A stretch of DNA of 64,000 bases from M0108 sp044228795 (GCA_044228795.1 JBGAUE010000018.1:1-64000), one strand, 5' to 3'. Shown: positions 46,161 through 55,876, counted from the stretch's first letter. Numbers and translations: made by a program. Notes: a model not told the origin generated them from the sequence alone.

Positions 46161-46793
46161 ATGCACAGTGAACCCACCGTCTTTGTCGTCGATGACGACG
46201 AGGCCATGCGTCACTCCCTGGAGTGGCTGATCAGCTCCGCCGGCCTGCGGACTCAGTCCTTCGGCTCCGCAGAGGAATTTCTGCGCACCTATTACCCTGG
46301 GCAGGCCGGGTGCGTATTACTGGATGTGCGGATGCCGGGTATGAGCGGCATGGAACTACAGGCTTATCTGGACCGGGAGGAGATCCGTATCCCCGTGGTC
46401 ATCATCACCGGTCATGGGGACGTGGGCATGGCAGTCAAGGCCATGCGTGCCGGGGCCCTGGATTTCATCGAAAAGCCCTTCAATGATGAGGCCCTGATCG
46501 TCAGCCTCCGTTCCGCCTTGGCTGCCGACCAGCGACGCCGGGTCGATCGGCTGCAAAGGTCCGAGATCGCTCGGCGGCTGGCCGAGCTCACCCCCCGGGA
46601 GCATGAGGTGATGGCCATGGTCACCGAGGGACGCTCCAACCGCGAGATAGCCGCCACCCTGGGCGTCAGCACCAAGACGGTCGAGGCCCATCGATCGCGG
46701 GTGATGGACAAGATGCGCGCCGAGTCCCTCGCGGAACTGGTACGCATGTGCCTGGTTGCTGGCATCCGGGCCAACAATGTGCTGCCGACCTGA
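46161..46793 (+). CDS. FixJ/NarL-type response regulator
   Basis: The 210-residue regulator has a receiver domain (VFVVDDDEAMRHSL, phospho-acceptor D55 in LLDVRMPGMSG, K near 105 in FIEKPF) and a LuxR-type HTH (LTPREHEVMAMVTEGRSNRE, then STKTVEAHRSRVMDKM), the FixJ/TodT type. It pairs with the upstream kinase and ends three bases before the UMF1 transporter gene, which is its likely target or co-regulated gene. Confidence 0.92.
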   Translation: MHSEPTVFVVDDDEAMRHSLEWLISSAGLRTQSFGSAEEFLRTYYPGQAGCVLLDVRMPGMSGMELQAYLDREEIRIPVVIITGHGDVGMAVKAMRAGALDFIEKPFNDEALIVSLRSALAADQRRRVDRLQRSEIARRLAELTPREHEVMAMVTEGRSNREIAATLGVSTKTVEAHRSRVMDKMRAESLAELVRMCLVAGIRANNVLPT

Positions 46794-46796
46794 GCC

Positions 46797-48098
46797 ATGA
46801 CGGGTGGCGACATCAAGGGTAGGGAGGCCCCGGCCGGATATGGCCGTCGCGCGGTATTATCCTGGGCCTGTTACGACTGGGCCAACTCAGCCTTTGCCAC
46901 AGTCGTCATTGCTGGCTTCTTCCCGATCTTCTTCAAACAGTACTGGGCCTCGGGCCTGGCAGTGACCGATAGCACCTTTTGGCTCGGGATGACGAATACC
47001 CTTGCCAGCGCCCTTATCGTGGTGTGCGCACCCCTCCTGGGTGCCATGGCCGATCAACTTGGGGCCAAGAAGGGCTTTCTGCTCATCTTTACCGCCCTAG
47101 GGGTCTTGGGTGCCGGTGCCCTCTATTTCGTGGGCCAAGGTCAGTGGGGCCTGGCTCTGGCTCTATATCTTTGTGGCCTGGTTGGCTTTTCGGGCAGCAA
47201 CATCTTTTACGATGCCTTGCTGGTGGTCGTAGCCGCCCCCGCCGCTTACAACCGCGTCTCCGCCCTGGGCTACGCCTTGGGTTACCTGGGTGGCGGCCTG
47301 CTGTTTGCCCTCAATGTCCTCATGACCCTCTATCCCGCCAGTTTTGGCTTTGCCGGGGCGCAAGAGGCCGTGCATGCGGCCTTTCTGGGCGTGGCCATCT
47401 GGTGGTCCCTCTTTACCCTGCCGGTGGCTATCTGGGTACCGGAGGCTGATGGCCATGGCGACCAGCCACTGGGGCAGGCGGCGCGGGATGCCTTCCGGGA
47501 GCTCGGCCGTACCCTGGTAGAAATCCGCCAACGACGGGATACCTTTCTGTTTCTGCTGGCCTATTGGTTCTACATCGACGGGGTGGACACCATTGTTCAC
47601 ATGGCGGTGGACTTTGGCCTCGCTATCGGCCTAGCGGCGGATGGCCTGATGATCGCCCTGCTCATCACCCAGTTCGTCGGCTTTCCGGCGGCTCTGGTCT
47701 TTGGCTGGCTGGGTGGACGCTGGGGGGCCAAGCGCGGCATCCTGCTGGCCATCGGCATCTACGCCCTGGTAGTGTTCCTGGCATCGGGGATGACGCGGGT
47801 GGAGGAGTTCTATCTCCTGGCGGTGGTTATCGGCTTGGTTCAGGGTGGTATCCAGGCACTCAGCCGCGCCCTCTTCGCCGGCTTCGTACCCAGAGGGCGA
47901 GCGGCGGAGTTCTTTGGTTTCTATAACATGCTGGGCAAGTTTGCGGCGGTCCTAGGACCAGGTCTCGTGGGCGTGGCCGCCCTGGTAACAGGGGACCCTC
48001 GCCTGTCATTGCTGCCGATCCTGGTCCTCTTCCTGTTCGGCGCCGGGCTGCTGTGGCGGGTACGGATTCCTGAGACAGGGGCCGCAGCCCCGGAGTAA
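46797..48098 (+). CDS. UMF1 (Atg22-like) family MFS transporter
   Basis: The 433-residue protein has 12 predicted helices. SWACYDWANSAFATVVIAGF is the recognisable Atg22/UMF1 family N-terminus, and GGIQALSRALFAGFVPRGRA belongs to its C-terminal half. Substrate is unknown. It begins three bases after the FixJ-type gene, so it is co-transcribed with the two-component system. Confidence 0.85.
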   Translation: MTGGDIKGREAPAGYGRRAVLSWACYDWANSAFATVVIAGFFPIFFKQYWASGLAVTDSTFWLGMTNTLASALIVVCAPLLGAMADQLGAKKGFLLIFTALGVLGAGALYFVGQGQWGLALALYLCGLVGFSGSNIFYDALLVVVAAPAAYNRVSALGYALGYLGGGLLFALNVLMTLYPASFGFAGAQEAVHAAFLGVAIWWSLFTLPVAIWVPEADGHGDQPLGQAARDAFRELGRTLVEIRQRRDTFLFLLAYWFYIDGVDTIVHMAVDFGLAIGLAADGLMIALLITQFVGFPAALVFGWLGGRWGAKRGILLAIGIYALVVFLASGMTRVEEFYLLAVVIGLVQGGIQALSRALFAGFVPRGRAAEFFGFYNMLGKFAAVLGPGLVGVAALVTGDPRLSLLPILVLFLFGAGLLWRVRIPETGAAAPE

Positions 48099-48143
48099 GT
48101 TCCCTGGCTCCCTAATCCGGTATTGCCTTGGAACCCATCCCTA

Positions 48144-49490
48144 TCAAGCCTTGGGTCGCTTCGGAGGTCCAAAACCGGCCGCCTGTCCCGTATCCGAGGC
48201 GGATGCTGTCGATGAGGGCTGCCGTCGTTTGCCGATATCCTTACGGTCCCGGTGGCGATCCTTGACCTTGGGGGCCTTGTCGCTTGCCTTCCTGGGCCGC
48301 TTGATATCGGGTTTCTTCCGGGGCGCCTTGGCCTGGGTTGGACCCCTGTAACTCCCCTCCAGCCCACCGATTTTCAAAGGCTCCAGTTCAAGTTGGAGAT
48401 AGCGCTCGATGCTCTCCATGCGGTTCCATTCCGGTCGGCTCACCAGGGAGATGGCGAGACCCGCAGCCCCGGCGCGGCCGGTGCGGCCGGTGCGATGGAG
48501 GTAATCGCTACCGCTGCGGGGCACCTCAAAATTGATTACCAGGTCCATCCCCGGCACGTCCAGGCCCCGGGCCGCCAAGTCCGTGGCGACCAGGACCCGG
48601 ATGCGGCCCTCCCGTAACAGATTCAGCACCCGGTTGCGCTCACTCTGGTCCAGTTCGCCATGCAGGCTGGCGGCGCGTTGCTCCTTGCCAACCAGAAAGT
48701 TGCCCAGAGCCGTTGCCTGCTCGCGGGTATTGGTAAAGATCAACACCCTCCCCGCCGCACTGGCGGTCAGCAGGGCCTCGAGCAGGGACCGCTTATGCTC
48801 CGGGTCATCCGCCAATAGGCGCTGGTGATGAATGTCAGGGTGAGCAGCGCGGTGATGGTCGGCCTGGACCCGTTGCGGGTCGCGTAGCGCTGCGTCAATA
48901 AAGGACTGGATGCCCGTCCGGGTCAGGGTTGCCGAGAACAGCAGGGATTGGCGCTCCGGGTTACAACATTCGATGATCCGCATAACATCGGGGGCGAAGC
49001 CCATGTCCAGCATACGGTCGGCCTCGTCCAGCACCAGGACCTCCAGATCCCCCAGGTCCGTCGCACCCCGCTCCAGGTGATCCAGGAGTCGCCCCGGCGT
49101 CGCAATTAGGATGTCCGGATTGCGGCGCAGGCCGGACACCTGTTGGCTGGCGGAGACACCGCCGACGATGACCCCGGCGGTGAGCCGTGTAAAGCTGGCA
49201 ACCTGGAGGAAATGCTCCTGGATCTGATAGGCTAACTCCCGGGTCGGCGCTAAAATCAGGGCGCGGATGCCCGCACGCGGCGCTGGCTCGGCCAAAAAGC
49301 GCCGCATCATGGGCAACAGGAAGGCTAGGGTCTTGCCCGATCCGGTAGCGGCGGTCACCAGCAGGTCGGAACCGGCCGTGGCGAGAGGGATCACCAGTCG
49401 CTGCACCGGGGTCGGCATGCTGAAACCCAGCTTATCCAGGCCCCTCATCAAGGCCTCGGGCAAATCAAAATCGGTAAAGTTAGCGTTCAT
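48144..49490 (-). CDS. DEAD-box RNA helicase
   Basis: The 448-residue protein has all helicase motifs: TAATGSGKT, PTRELA, TPGRLLDHLE, VLDEADRMLDMGF, SATLTRTG and HRTGRTGRAG. The last about 75 residues are a basic, Lys/Arg-rich tail that probably binds RNA. It resembles SrmB/RhlE-type cold-shock or ribosome-assembly helicases; I do not assign a subtype. Convergent with the UMF1 gene. Confidence 0.9.
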   Translation of the reverse strand: MNANFTDFDLPEALMRGLDKLGFSMPTPVQRLVIPLATAGSDLLVTAATGSGKTLAFLLPMMRRFLAEPAPRAGIRALILAPTRELAYQIQEHFLQVASFTRLTAGVIVGGVSASQQVSGLRRNPDILIATPGRLLDHLERGATDLGDLEVLVLDEADRMLDMGFAPDVMRIIECCNPERQSLLFSATLTRTGIQSFIDAALRDPQRVQADHHRAAHPDIHHQRLLADDPEHKRSLLEALLTASAAGRVLIFTNTREQATALGNFLVGKEQRAASLHGELDQSERNRVLNLLREGRIRVLVATDLAARGLDVPGMDLVINFEVPRSGSDYLHRTGRTGRAGAAGLAISLVSRPEWNRMESIERYLQLELEPLKIGGLEGSYRGPTQAKAPRKKPDIKRPRKASDKAPKVKDRHRDRKDIGKRRQPSSTASASDTGQAAGFGPPKRPKA

Positions 49491-49762
49491 GGGGACGCAA
49501 CATACACCAAACCACGGCGGCTGGCAGCCAATCGCGCAGTTGGAACAGGTATTAACCTTTAGCTGATGGTTACTTTGGCGCCTAAGTCATTGTTTCTCGC
49601 ACCCTGGAAACGCTTTTAGCGGGTTGTCGGTGGCTATAGCATCAGCAACCGATCCCTGCTACTCAGCTCATTGGCATCCAGCCGGCGCCTCGGTTCAGGT
49701 CTGGTAACAATTCCGAGTGGAGGCCAGGGTTGGTCCAGGCATAGGCCTACCTGGGAGCTGGA

Positions 49763-51175
49763 TCAGTCCTCCATCTGTTCCAATTCCAACAGGCCACCCC
49801 TGTTCTTGGTATCCACTTGACGGTAGAGGTCATAGAGAGCCGCTTGCAGGGCCTCCTCTATGACAGGGTGATAGAAGGGCAGGCGCAGCATTTGCCCAGC
49901 CGTGAGGCCCAGTTCGATGCTCCAGCAGATGAGATGGGCGAGGTTTTCGCCCTTGGGACCGATCATCTCCGCGCCCAGCAGGCGGCCGCTGGCCCGGTCG
50001 CCATAGAGGCGCACCAGGCCCTGGGTCTGGCCCATGACCAGGGCGCGGCCCACGGGGGCAAAATTGATCTGGCCGATGGCGGTGGTGGCGGGGTCGAGTT
50101 CGCTAAAGCGGGCACCGATGGCGCAGATATTGGGGTCGCAGAAGTTGATGGCAATGGGGACCTTGCGGCGGAAGGCCGTGTTTCCACCCTGGGCGGCGTT
50201 GAAGCCGGCGATTTTGCCCTCGTCGCCGGCCTCGTGGAGGATGGGGCGCTCGCCATCCACGTCGCCCGCGATATAGACCGGCAGGTCACCGATTTGTAGG
50301 GTGCGGTTATCGAAGGGTGGCAGACCGCGGTGGTCCAGTGGGAGGCCAAGGCATTCCAGTCCCAACCCCTCGACATTGGGCTCCCGCCCGATGCAACACA
50401 AGACCCGGTCCACCCGGACACTCTGATCGCCGGCGCTGACGCGCAGCTTGTCGCCATCTTCCTCGATGCGGGCCGCCTGGCCCAGATGCAGGGGAAAATC
50501 CTTGCTAAGGATAGCCTTGGCCTGAGCCAGCACCTCCGGGTCCGCAATACTGCCGATGGTGTCAAGCTGATCGAAGCCGGTAACCTCCACACCCAGGCGC
50601 GCGAGACTCTGACCCAATTCCAGACCGATCACGCCCAAGCCGATGACGGCCAGGGTGGCCGGCAGGGTTTCCAGCTCGAAAATGCTGTCGCTGGTAATGA
50701 GGCGGTCGCCGAAGGCCCGCCAGGCCTCAGGCACCAGGGGCCGGGATCCGGTGGCAATGACGATGGCCCTGGTGCGGATGCGTTGGCCGCCAACCTCAAT
50801 CAGGGTCGGTTCCAGTAGGCGGGCATAGTCCTCAATAAAGACCTCGGGGGTCATACCGTCGGTGCTGTTGGTCAGGACGCGATCAACCAGGGTGTCACGG
50901 ATGTGGCGGACGTATTCGAGGACCACGGAGGTGTCCAGTCTCAATTCCGCGCCACCGGAGACGCCGTAGCGCCGTAAATGAGTGCCCTTGTGGTAGTCCT
51001 CGGCGACCTGGATCAACGCCTTGGAGGGCATGCAGCCGACCCGAGCGCAGGTGGTGCCGGCCTCCCCCCCATTGATGAGGACGAAGGACTTGCCGGCCCG
51101 GCGGATCTGGCCCATGGCGTTGAGGCCGGCGGTCCCGGAGCCGATGATGGCGACGTCAACCAATCTTTCTTCCAC
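49763..51175 (-). CDS. dihydrolipoamide dehydrogenase-like flavoprotein
   Basis: The 470-residue class I pyridine-nucleotide disulfide oxidoreductase has the FAD motif GSGTAGLNAMGQ, redox cysteines C43 and C48 in TTCARVGCMPSKALI, an NAD motif GLGVIGLELGQ and the C-terminal FYHPVIEEAL with catalytic His and Glu. It stands alone with no acyltransferase E2 gene, so it may act in another redox path than the pyruvate dehydrogenase complex. Divergent from aroA. Confidence 0.82.
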   Translation of the reverse strand: MEERLVDVAIIGSGTAGLNAMGQIRRAGKSFVLINGGEAGTTCARVGCMPSKALIQVAEDYHKGTHLRRYGVSGGAELRLDTSVVLEYVRHIRDTLVDRVLTNSTDGMTPEVFIEDYARLLEPTLIEVGGQRIRTRAIVIATGSRPLVPEAWRAFGDRLITSDSIFELETLPATLAVIGLGVIGLELGQSLARLGVEVTGFDQLDTIGSIADPEVLAQAKAILSKDFPLHLGQAARIEEDGDKLRVSAGDQSVRVDRVLCCIGREPNVEGLGLECLGLPLDHRGLPPFDNRTLQIGDLPVYIAGDVDGERPILHEAGDEGKIAGFNAAQGGNTAFRRKVPIAINFCDPNICAIGARFSELDPATTAIGQINFAPVGRALVMGQTQGLVRLYGDRASGRLLGAEMIGPKGENLAHLICWSIELGLTAGQMLRLPFYHPVIEEALQAALYDLYRQVDTKNRGGLLELEQMED

Positions 51176-51325
51176 GGTGAATTCCTCGTTGGCTGGTTAG
51201 GGGTTGGCTTGTGGATGGAGGTCAGTGTAGTTTTTCTTGGCCGGATTGTCCCCCCGGGGTAAACTGCGCCGTTGTTAATACTCCTGATTCCTGATTTTGG
51301 GCAACCTCTTAACCGAGTAAAGCGC

Positions 51326-52648
51326 ATGAGCGGCGGTATGGCTTCCAGGTTTTTGATGGCCCCCGGCGGGGCATTGCGCGGGCGCCTACGGGTGCCGGGG
51401 GACAAGTCCATCTCCCATCGCGCCATCATGCTCGGGGCCCTGGCTGAGGGCCAGACCCGTGTCAGCGGCTTTCTGGAAGGTGAGGATAGCCTCGCCACCC
51501 TGGCGGCCTTTCGCGCCATGGGCGTACGGATTCAGGGACCGGAGGCTGGGGATCTGATCATCGATGGCCTGGGTCTGCGTGGCCTGAAGGCGCCGGCCGG
51601 GCCCCTGGATCTCGGTAACTCAGGCACCTCTATGCGCCTGCTCTGTGGGCTGCTGGCGGGTCAGGGATTCGCGGTCACCCTGGCAGGAGATGCCTCTCTC
51701 ACCCGGCGCCCCATGCGGCGGGTCACCGAACCCCTGACGCGGATGGGCGCCCGGATAGAGACCAGTTCCTCCGGCACCGCGCCCCTGCGTATCCAGCCCG
51801 TCGCCCAACTCCAAGGCATCGACTATGCCATGCCCGTGGCCAGCGCCCAGGTCAAGTCCTGTGTGCTGCTGGCGGGTCTGTTCGCCCAGGGCCGCACCTG
51901 TGTCAGCGAGCCGGCACCCACCCGTGATCACACGGAGCGCATGTTGGCGGGCTTTGGCTATCCGGTCCAGCGCCAGGGCGCGACCGTCTGCTTGGAGGGG
52001 GGAGGGCGGCTCTTGGGTCGCGCATTGGCGGTGCCAGCGGATATTTCTTCCGCCGCCTTCTTTTTGGTGGGGGCGAGTATCGCCCCGGGTTCCGACCTCA
52101 CCCTGGAGCATGTGGGTGTGAACCCTACCCGTGTGGGGGTGTTGAATATCCTCTGGGCCATGGGCGCTGACATCGAGGTCCTGAACCCCCGTAACGCGGG
52201 GACTGAACCCGTAGCGGACCTGCGGGTGCGTTCGGCCCCTCTGCGCGGCATCCGCATTCCTGGGGAGCAGGTGCCTCTCGCCATTGACGAATTCCCGGCC
52301 CTCTTCATCGCCGCCGCCTGTGCCGAGGGTGAGACCTTGCTCGTGGGTGCCGATGAATTGCGGGTCAAGGAGAGTGATCGCATCCAGGTCATGGCCGATG
52401 GCCTGAGTGCCTTGGGCATCGAGAACGAGCCCCGGTCAGATGGCATTCGCATCCAGGGCGGCACGCCCCGCGCTGGGCTGATCGACAGTCAGGGCGATCA
52501 TCGGGTCGCCATGGCCTTTGCCATGGCAGCCCTGCGCGCGTCCGGCCCCATCGAGATTCGCGATTGCGCCAATGTGCGGACCTCCTTCCCCGGCTTTGCC
52601 CGCCTGGCCGCAGGTGCCGGGCTTGGCATCCAGGAGCAAGGCCAATGA
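51326..52648 (+). CDS. aroA: 3-phosphoshikimate 1-carboxyvinyltransferase (EPSP synthase)
   Basis: The 440-residue enzyme of the shikimate pathway has the substrate motifs VPGDKSISHRAIML, DLGNSGTSMRLL, TRRPMRRVTEPL and a C-terminal RVKESDRIQVMA-like loop. ATG 51326 is used; ATG 51338 is possible and neither has a strong ribosome site. The stop overlaps the cmk ATG by four bases. aroA-cmk-rpsA-ihfB is the standard gammaproteobacterial order. Confidence 0.95.
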   Translation: MSGGMASRFLMAPGGALRGRLRVPGDKSISHRAIMLGALAEGQTRVSGFLEGEDSLATLAAFRAMGVRIQGPEAGDLIIDGLGLRGLKAPAGPLDLGNSGTSMRLLCGLLAGQGFAVTLAGDASLTRRPMRRVTEPLTRMGARIETSSSGTAPLRIQPVAQLQGIDYAMPVASAQVKSCVLLAGLFAQGRTCVSEPAPTRDHTERMLAGFGYPVQRQGATVCLEGGGRLLGRALAVPADISSAAFFLVGASIAPGSDLTLEHVGVNPTRVGVLNILWAMGADIEVLNPRNAGTEPVADLRVRSAPLRGIRIPGEQVPLAIDEFPALFIAAACAEGETLLVGADELRVKESDRIQVMADGLSALGIENEPRSDGIRIQGGTPRAGLIDSQGDHRVAMAFAMAALRASGPIEIRDCANVRTSFPGFARLAAGAGLGIQEQGQ

Positions 52649-53358
52649 AGCCCGCCATGGTTCCGTCAGGGCCTACCCAGAGGATCCCCATTGTTACCCT
52701 CGATGGCCCCTCAGGGACCGGCAAGGGCACCATCGCGAGCCTGCTGGCCACGCGCCTGGGCTGGCATTGTCTCGATAGTGGGGCCTTGTATCGGGTACTG
52801 GGTCTGGCAGCAGAACGTACCGGTATCGACCTGGAGGCGGGTGGGGCCCTGGCCTACCTGGCCGCCGGGCTGCAACTGGCCTTTCGCGAGGGGCGGGTAC
52901 TGCTGGATGGCGAGGATGTCACCGAGGCCATTCGGACCGAGACGGTTGGCAATGCCGCCTCCCGGGTCGCTACCCATGGCCCGGTGCGTGATGCCCTATT
53001 GGCCTGGCAGCGGGAAGCGGTACGGCCGCCGGGACTGGTCGCTGATGGGCGCGATATGGGGACTGTCGTCTTCCCTGGGGCCCCCGTGAAAATCTTCCTC
53101 ACCGCCAGCCCGGAGGAGCGTGGCCAGCGTCGCTTCCGCCAACTTCGGGAGAAGGGGCAGGAGGTCAACCTGCCGCAACTGGTGCGGGATATCGCCGAGC
53201 GTGACGAGCGTGACAGTCAGCGGGCCGTCGCCCCCCTGCGCCCGGCCGCGGACGCCCTGGTGGTGGATACCACGGGTATCAATATCGAAGGGGTGCTGGA
53301 ACAGGTGTTGGCCGTCCTGCGGGATCGACTGGGGGATCTGGAGGCGGTGGCACGCTAG
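52645..53358 (+). CDS. cmk: cytidylate kinase
   Basis: The 237-residue nucleoside-monophosphate kinase has the P-loop GPSGTGKGT at 21-29, the GRDMGTVVFP segment and RFRQLREKGQEVNL-like CMP/LID region. It phosphorylates CMP and dCMP. Start overlaps aroA (ATGA). The N-terminus is about 15 residues longer than E. coli Cmk. Confidence 0.95.
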   Translation: MKPAMVPSGPTQRIPIVTLDGPSGTGKGTIASLLATRLGWHCLDSGALYRVLGLAAERTGIDLEAGGALAYLAAGLQLAFREGRVLLDGEDVTEAIRTETVGNAASRVATHGPVRDALLAWQREAVRPPGLVADGRDMGTVVFPGAPVKIFLTASPEERGQRRFRQLREKGQEVNLPQLVRDIAERDERDSQRAVAPLRPAADALVVDTTGINIEGVLEQVLAVLRDRLGDLEAVAR

Positions 53359-53713
53359 CACCGGTGGCGGAGAGGTTTCTCCCCTCCACCCGGCGAATCA
53401 ATAAGGGATCAAGATTATCAGTGTCGTAGGCGATGCCCCGACTGCGACCAGAGCGTCATCCAGCTTGTCCAGGCCTGTCAAAATCCTGATTTATGCGGAA
53501 AAAGGCTTGATTCCGAAAGTCTTTTCGGTCATTCTTTCCGCCCTGTCGTCCCGGCTGGTCCGGGTCCAGAAAGTTTTTCGGGAGCCATGCCGCCGCAGCG
53601 ACGCAGCCGGCGACGTGAAATTTCCAAGGCGGTCGCCATTCGGCGGCCTTTTTTCAACCAAACCATCGGTCTTTCGGGATCGAGCACACGCCGCGTCAGG
53701 AAACCTTTAACCC
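53359..53713 (+). promoter_or_regulatory. leader region of rpsA
   Basis: This 355-base gap has no gene. It holds a hairpin CCGAAA-gtct-TTTCGG around 53513-53528, a GC-rich stretch with CCCGG/CCGGG, and the terminator-like element at 53626-53654. The rpsA start has only AGGA 11-13 bases upstream, a weak ribosome site that fits the known self-repression of S1 in relatives. Confidence 0.55.
53626..53654 (+). terminator. terminator-like hairpin in the rpsA leader
   Basis: AAGGC and GCCTT plus inner CGCC-attc-GGCG form a stem with a three-base bulge, followed directly by six T (53649-53654). It is 60 bases before the rpsA ATG. It could end the aroA-cmk transcript or act as an attenuator for rpsA. 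Confidence 0.65.
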
Positions 53714-55393
53714 ATGAGCGAAAGCTTTGCCGAACTCTTTGAACAGAGCCTCACCGTCAATCAACTGCAGCCCGGTACCATCATCACCGGCACTGTGGTC
53801 GCGATCACCTCCGAAGTGGTGGTGGTCAATGCTGGCCTGAAGTCCGAAGGCATTATTCCCAGATCCCAATTTCTCGATGTCAATGGCAACCTTGAGGTTG
53901 CCGTAGGCGACGAAGTCCGGGTCGCCCTAGACGCCGTCGAGGACGGTTCGGGTGCTACCCGTCTGTCGCGAGAAAAGGCCAAGCGTCACGCGGCCTGGGA
54001 ATTCCTGGATAAGGCCTTTGAGGCCGGTGAGGCTGTCAAGGGCATCATCAACGGCAAGGTTAAGGGCGGCTTCACCGTCGAACTTGACAGCGTACGCGCC
54101 TTCCTGCCGGGCTCCCTGGTGGACGTCCGCCCGGTGCGCGACACCTCCTACCTGGAAGGTAAAGAACTCGAGTTCAAGGTTATCAAGCTGGATCGTAAGC
54201 GCAATAATGTCGTCGTCTCCCGCCGCGCCGTGGTCGAGGACGAATACAGCGCCGAGCGCGAGGCCCTGCTGGAGAAGCTTGAGGAGGGCATGCAGGTCAA
54301 GGGCGTAGTCAAGAACCTGACCGATTATGGTGCCTTCCTGGATCTCGGCGGTATCGACGGACTGCTTCACATCACTGACATGGCCTGGCGCCGCGTCAAG
54401 CACCCCTCCGAGGTGGTGGAGATCGGCGATGAAATTGACGTCAAGGTCCTAAAGTTCGACCGCGACCGGCAGCGCGTCTCCCTCGGCCTCAAGCAGATGG
54501 GCGAGGACCCCTGGGTCAACATCTCTCGTCGCTATCCGGAAAGCACCCGCGTCTTCGGCAAGGTCACCAATATTGCCGACTACGGTTGCTTCGTGGAGAT
54601 CGAGGAGGGCGTCGAGGGGCTGGTCCACGTCTCAGAAATGGATTGGACCAATAAAAATGTCCATCCCAGCAAGGTCGTAGCCTTGGGGGATGAGGTTGAG
54701 GTCATGGTGCTCGACATCGACGAGGAGCGGCGCCGCATCTCGCTTGGCATCAAGCAGTGCGCCATGAACCCCTGGGATGAGTTCGCCCTCAACCACAAGA
54801 AGGGCGATCACGTTAGCGGCAAGATCAAATCCATCACCGACTTCGGTATCTTCATTGGCCTGGATGGCGGCATCGACGGCCTGGTACATCTGTCCGATAT
54901 CTCCTGGGAGGAGGGCGGTGATCAGGCCCTGCGCCGCTATCAGAAGGGGGACGAACTGGAGACTGTGGTGCTGTCGGTCGATCCCGAACGCGAACGTATT
55001 TCGCTAGGGGTCAAGCAACTTGACAAGGATCCCTTCTCGGCCTTTGTTGCGGCTCATGAGAAGGGCAGTATCGTCAACGGCACCATCATGGAGGTGGATG
55101 CCAAGGGGGCGACCATCGCCCTAGGCGATGGCGTGGAGGGCTACCTGCGCTCTTCCGAGATTTCCCGGGATCGCATTGAGGATGCCCGCGCCGTGCTCAA
55201 GACCGGCGAGGCAATTGAGGCCAAGTTCCTGGGCGTCGACCGCAAAAACCGCACCATCTCCCTGTCCATCAAGGCGAAGGACCATGACGAGGAGTCGGCG
55301 GCCATGAAGGGCTATGCCCGTGAGGCCCAGGCAGGTACCGCTACCCTGGGCGATATCCTCAAGCAGCAGATGGAAGAGGCCGGGCGAGGCTAG
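53714..55393 (+). CDS. rpsA: 30S ribosomal protein S1
   Basis: The 559-residue protein is made of six S1 RNA-binding domains, the enterobacterial length. Repeated motifs VVNLTDYGAFLDLGG-like, VTNIADYGCFVEIEEG and IKSITDFGIFIGLDGG each open a domain, and GLVHVSEMDW closes one. S1 brings mRNA to the 30S subunit and regulates its own synthesis. It is followed by a hairpin and ihfB. Confidence 0.97.
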   Translation: MSESFAELFEQSLTVNQLQPGTIITGTVVAITSEVVVVNAGLKSEGIIPRSQFLDVNGNLEVAVGDEVRVALDAVEDGSGATRLSREKAKRHAAWEFLDKAFEAGEAVKGIINGKVKGGFTVELDSVRAFLPGSLVDVRPVRDTSYLEGKELEFKVIKLDRKRNNVVVSRRAVVEDEYSAEREALLEKLEEGMQVKGVVKNLTDYGAFLDLGGIDGLLHITDMAWRRVKHPSEVVEIGDEIDVKVLKFDRDRQRVSLGLKQMGEDPWVNISRRYPESTRVFGKVTNIADYGCFVEIEEGVEGLVHVSEMDWTNKNVHPSKVVALGDEVEVMVLDIDEERRRISLGIKQCAMNPWDEFALNHKKGDHVSGKIKSITDFGIFIGLDGGIDGLVHLSDISWEEGGDQALRRYQKGDELETVVLSVDPERERISLGVKQLDKDPFSAFVAAHEKGSIVNGTIMEVDAKGATIALGDGVEGYLRSSEISRDRIEDARAVLKTGEAIEAKFLGVDRKNRTISLSIKAKDHDEESAAMKGYAREAQAGTATLGDILKQQMEEAGRG

Positions 55394-55432
55394 GAGCCCC
55401 TTTGGCATCAAGTCTCGTTTGATGGAACGGAT

Positions 55433-55456
55433 GGCGGCGCCTCCCGATGCGCCGCC
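55433..55456 (+). terminator. hairpin between rpsA and ihfB
   Basis: GGCGGCGC and GCGCCGCC form a perfect eight-base stem around an eight-base loop, 40 bases after rpsA. Only a loose T-rich stretch (TTTTTATT from about 55470) follows, so read-through to ihfB is likely partial. Confidence 0.6.
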
Positions 55457-55530
55457 CTATTGGTAAATCATTTTTATTCAGTAGCGATTTGCCCAACATC
55501 GCGGGCCAACCCGGAGGGGAATCCAGCATC

Positions 55531-55842
55531 ATGACCAAATCCGACCTGATCGAAGTCCTGGCCGCCAAGCCGGATCATCAACTCCCCTATAAGGATGTTG
55601 AACTCGCTGTCCGTCATATTGTCGAGCGCATGAGCAATGCTCTGGCCTCAGGCGAACGCATTGAGGTACGCGGCTTCGGCAGCTTTTCCCTGCATTTTCG
55701 CCCGCCGCGCGTGGGCCGTAACCCCAAGACGGGCGATGCCGTGGCCTTGGCCGGGAAGCATGTCCCGCATTTCAAGCCAGGTAAGGAACTGCGGGATCGT
55801 GTCAACGATGCCTTTCAGCACGAGCTAGCCACTGGAGGCTAA
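55531..55842 (+). CDS. ihfB: integration host factor subunit beta
   Basis: The 103-residue DNA-bending protein has MTKSDLIEVLAAK at its start and the HU/IHF signature GFGSFSLHFRPPRVGRNPKTG. ATG 55531 follows GGAGGGGA. It forms a heterodimer with IhfA, which is not in this window. Confidence 0.95.
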   Translation: MTKSDLIEVLAAKPDHQLPYKDVELAVRHIVERMSNALASGERIEVRGFGSFSLHFRPPRVGRNPKTGDAVALAGKHVPHFKPGKELRDRVNDAFQHELATGG

Positions 55843-55849
55843 GCCTAGA

Positions 55850-55876
55850 CGCCAGGGGTTAGATCAAGCCCTGGCG
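55850..55876 (+). terminator. terminator after ihfB
   Basis: CGCCAGGG and CCCTGGCG form a perfect eight-base stem with an 11-base loop, followed by TTCTTTATG. It sits between convergent ihfB and phoB and could serve both. Confidence 0.75.

Noticed and set aside
49763..51175. Mercuric reductase
   Set aside because: No N-terminal HMA domain, no C-terminal vicinal cysteine pair and no mer genes nearby; the C-terminal HP-x3-E fits dihydrolipoamide dehydrogenase-like enzymes.
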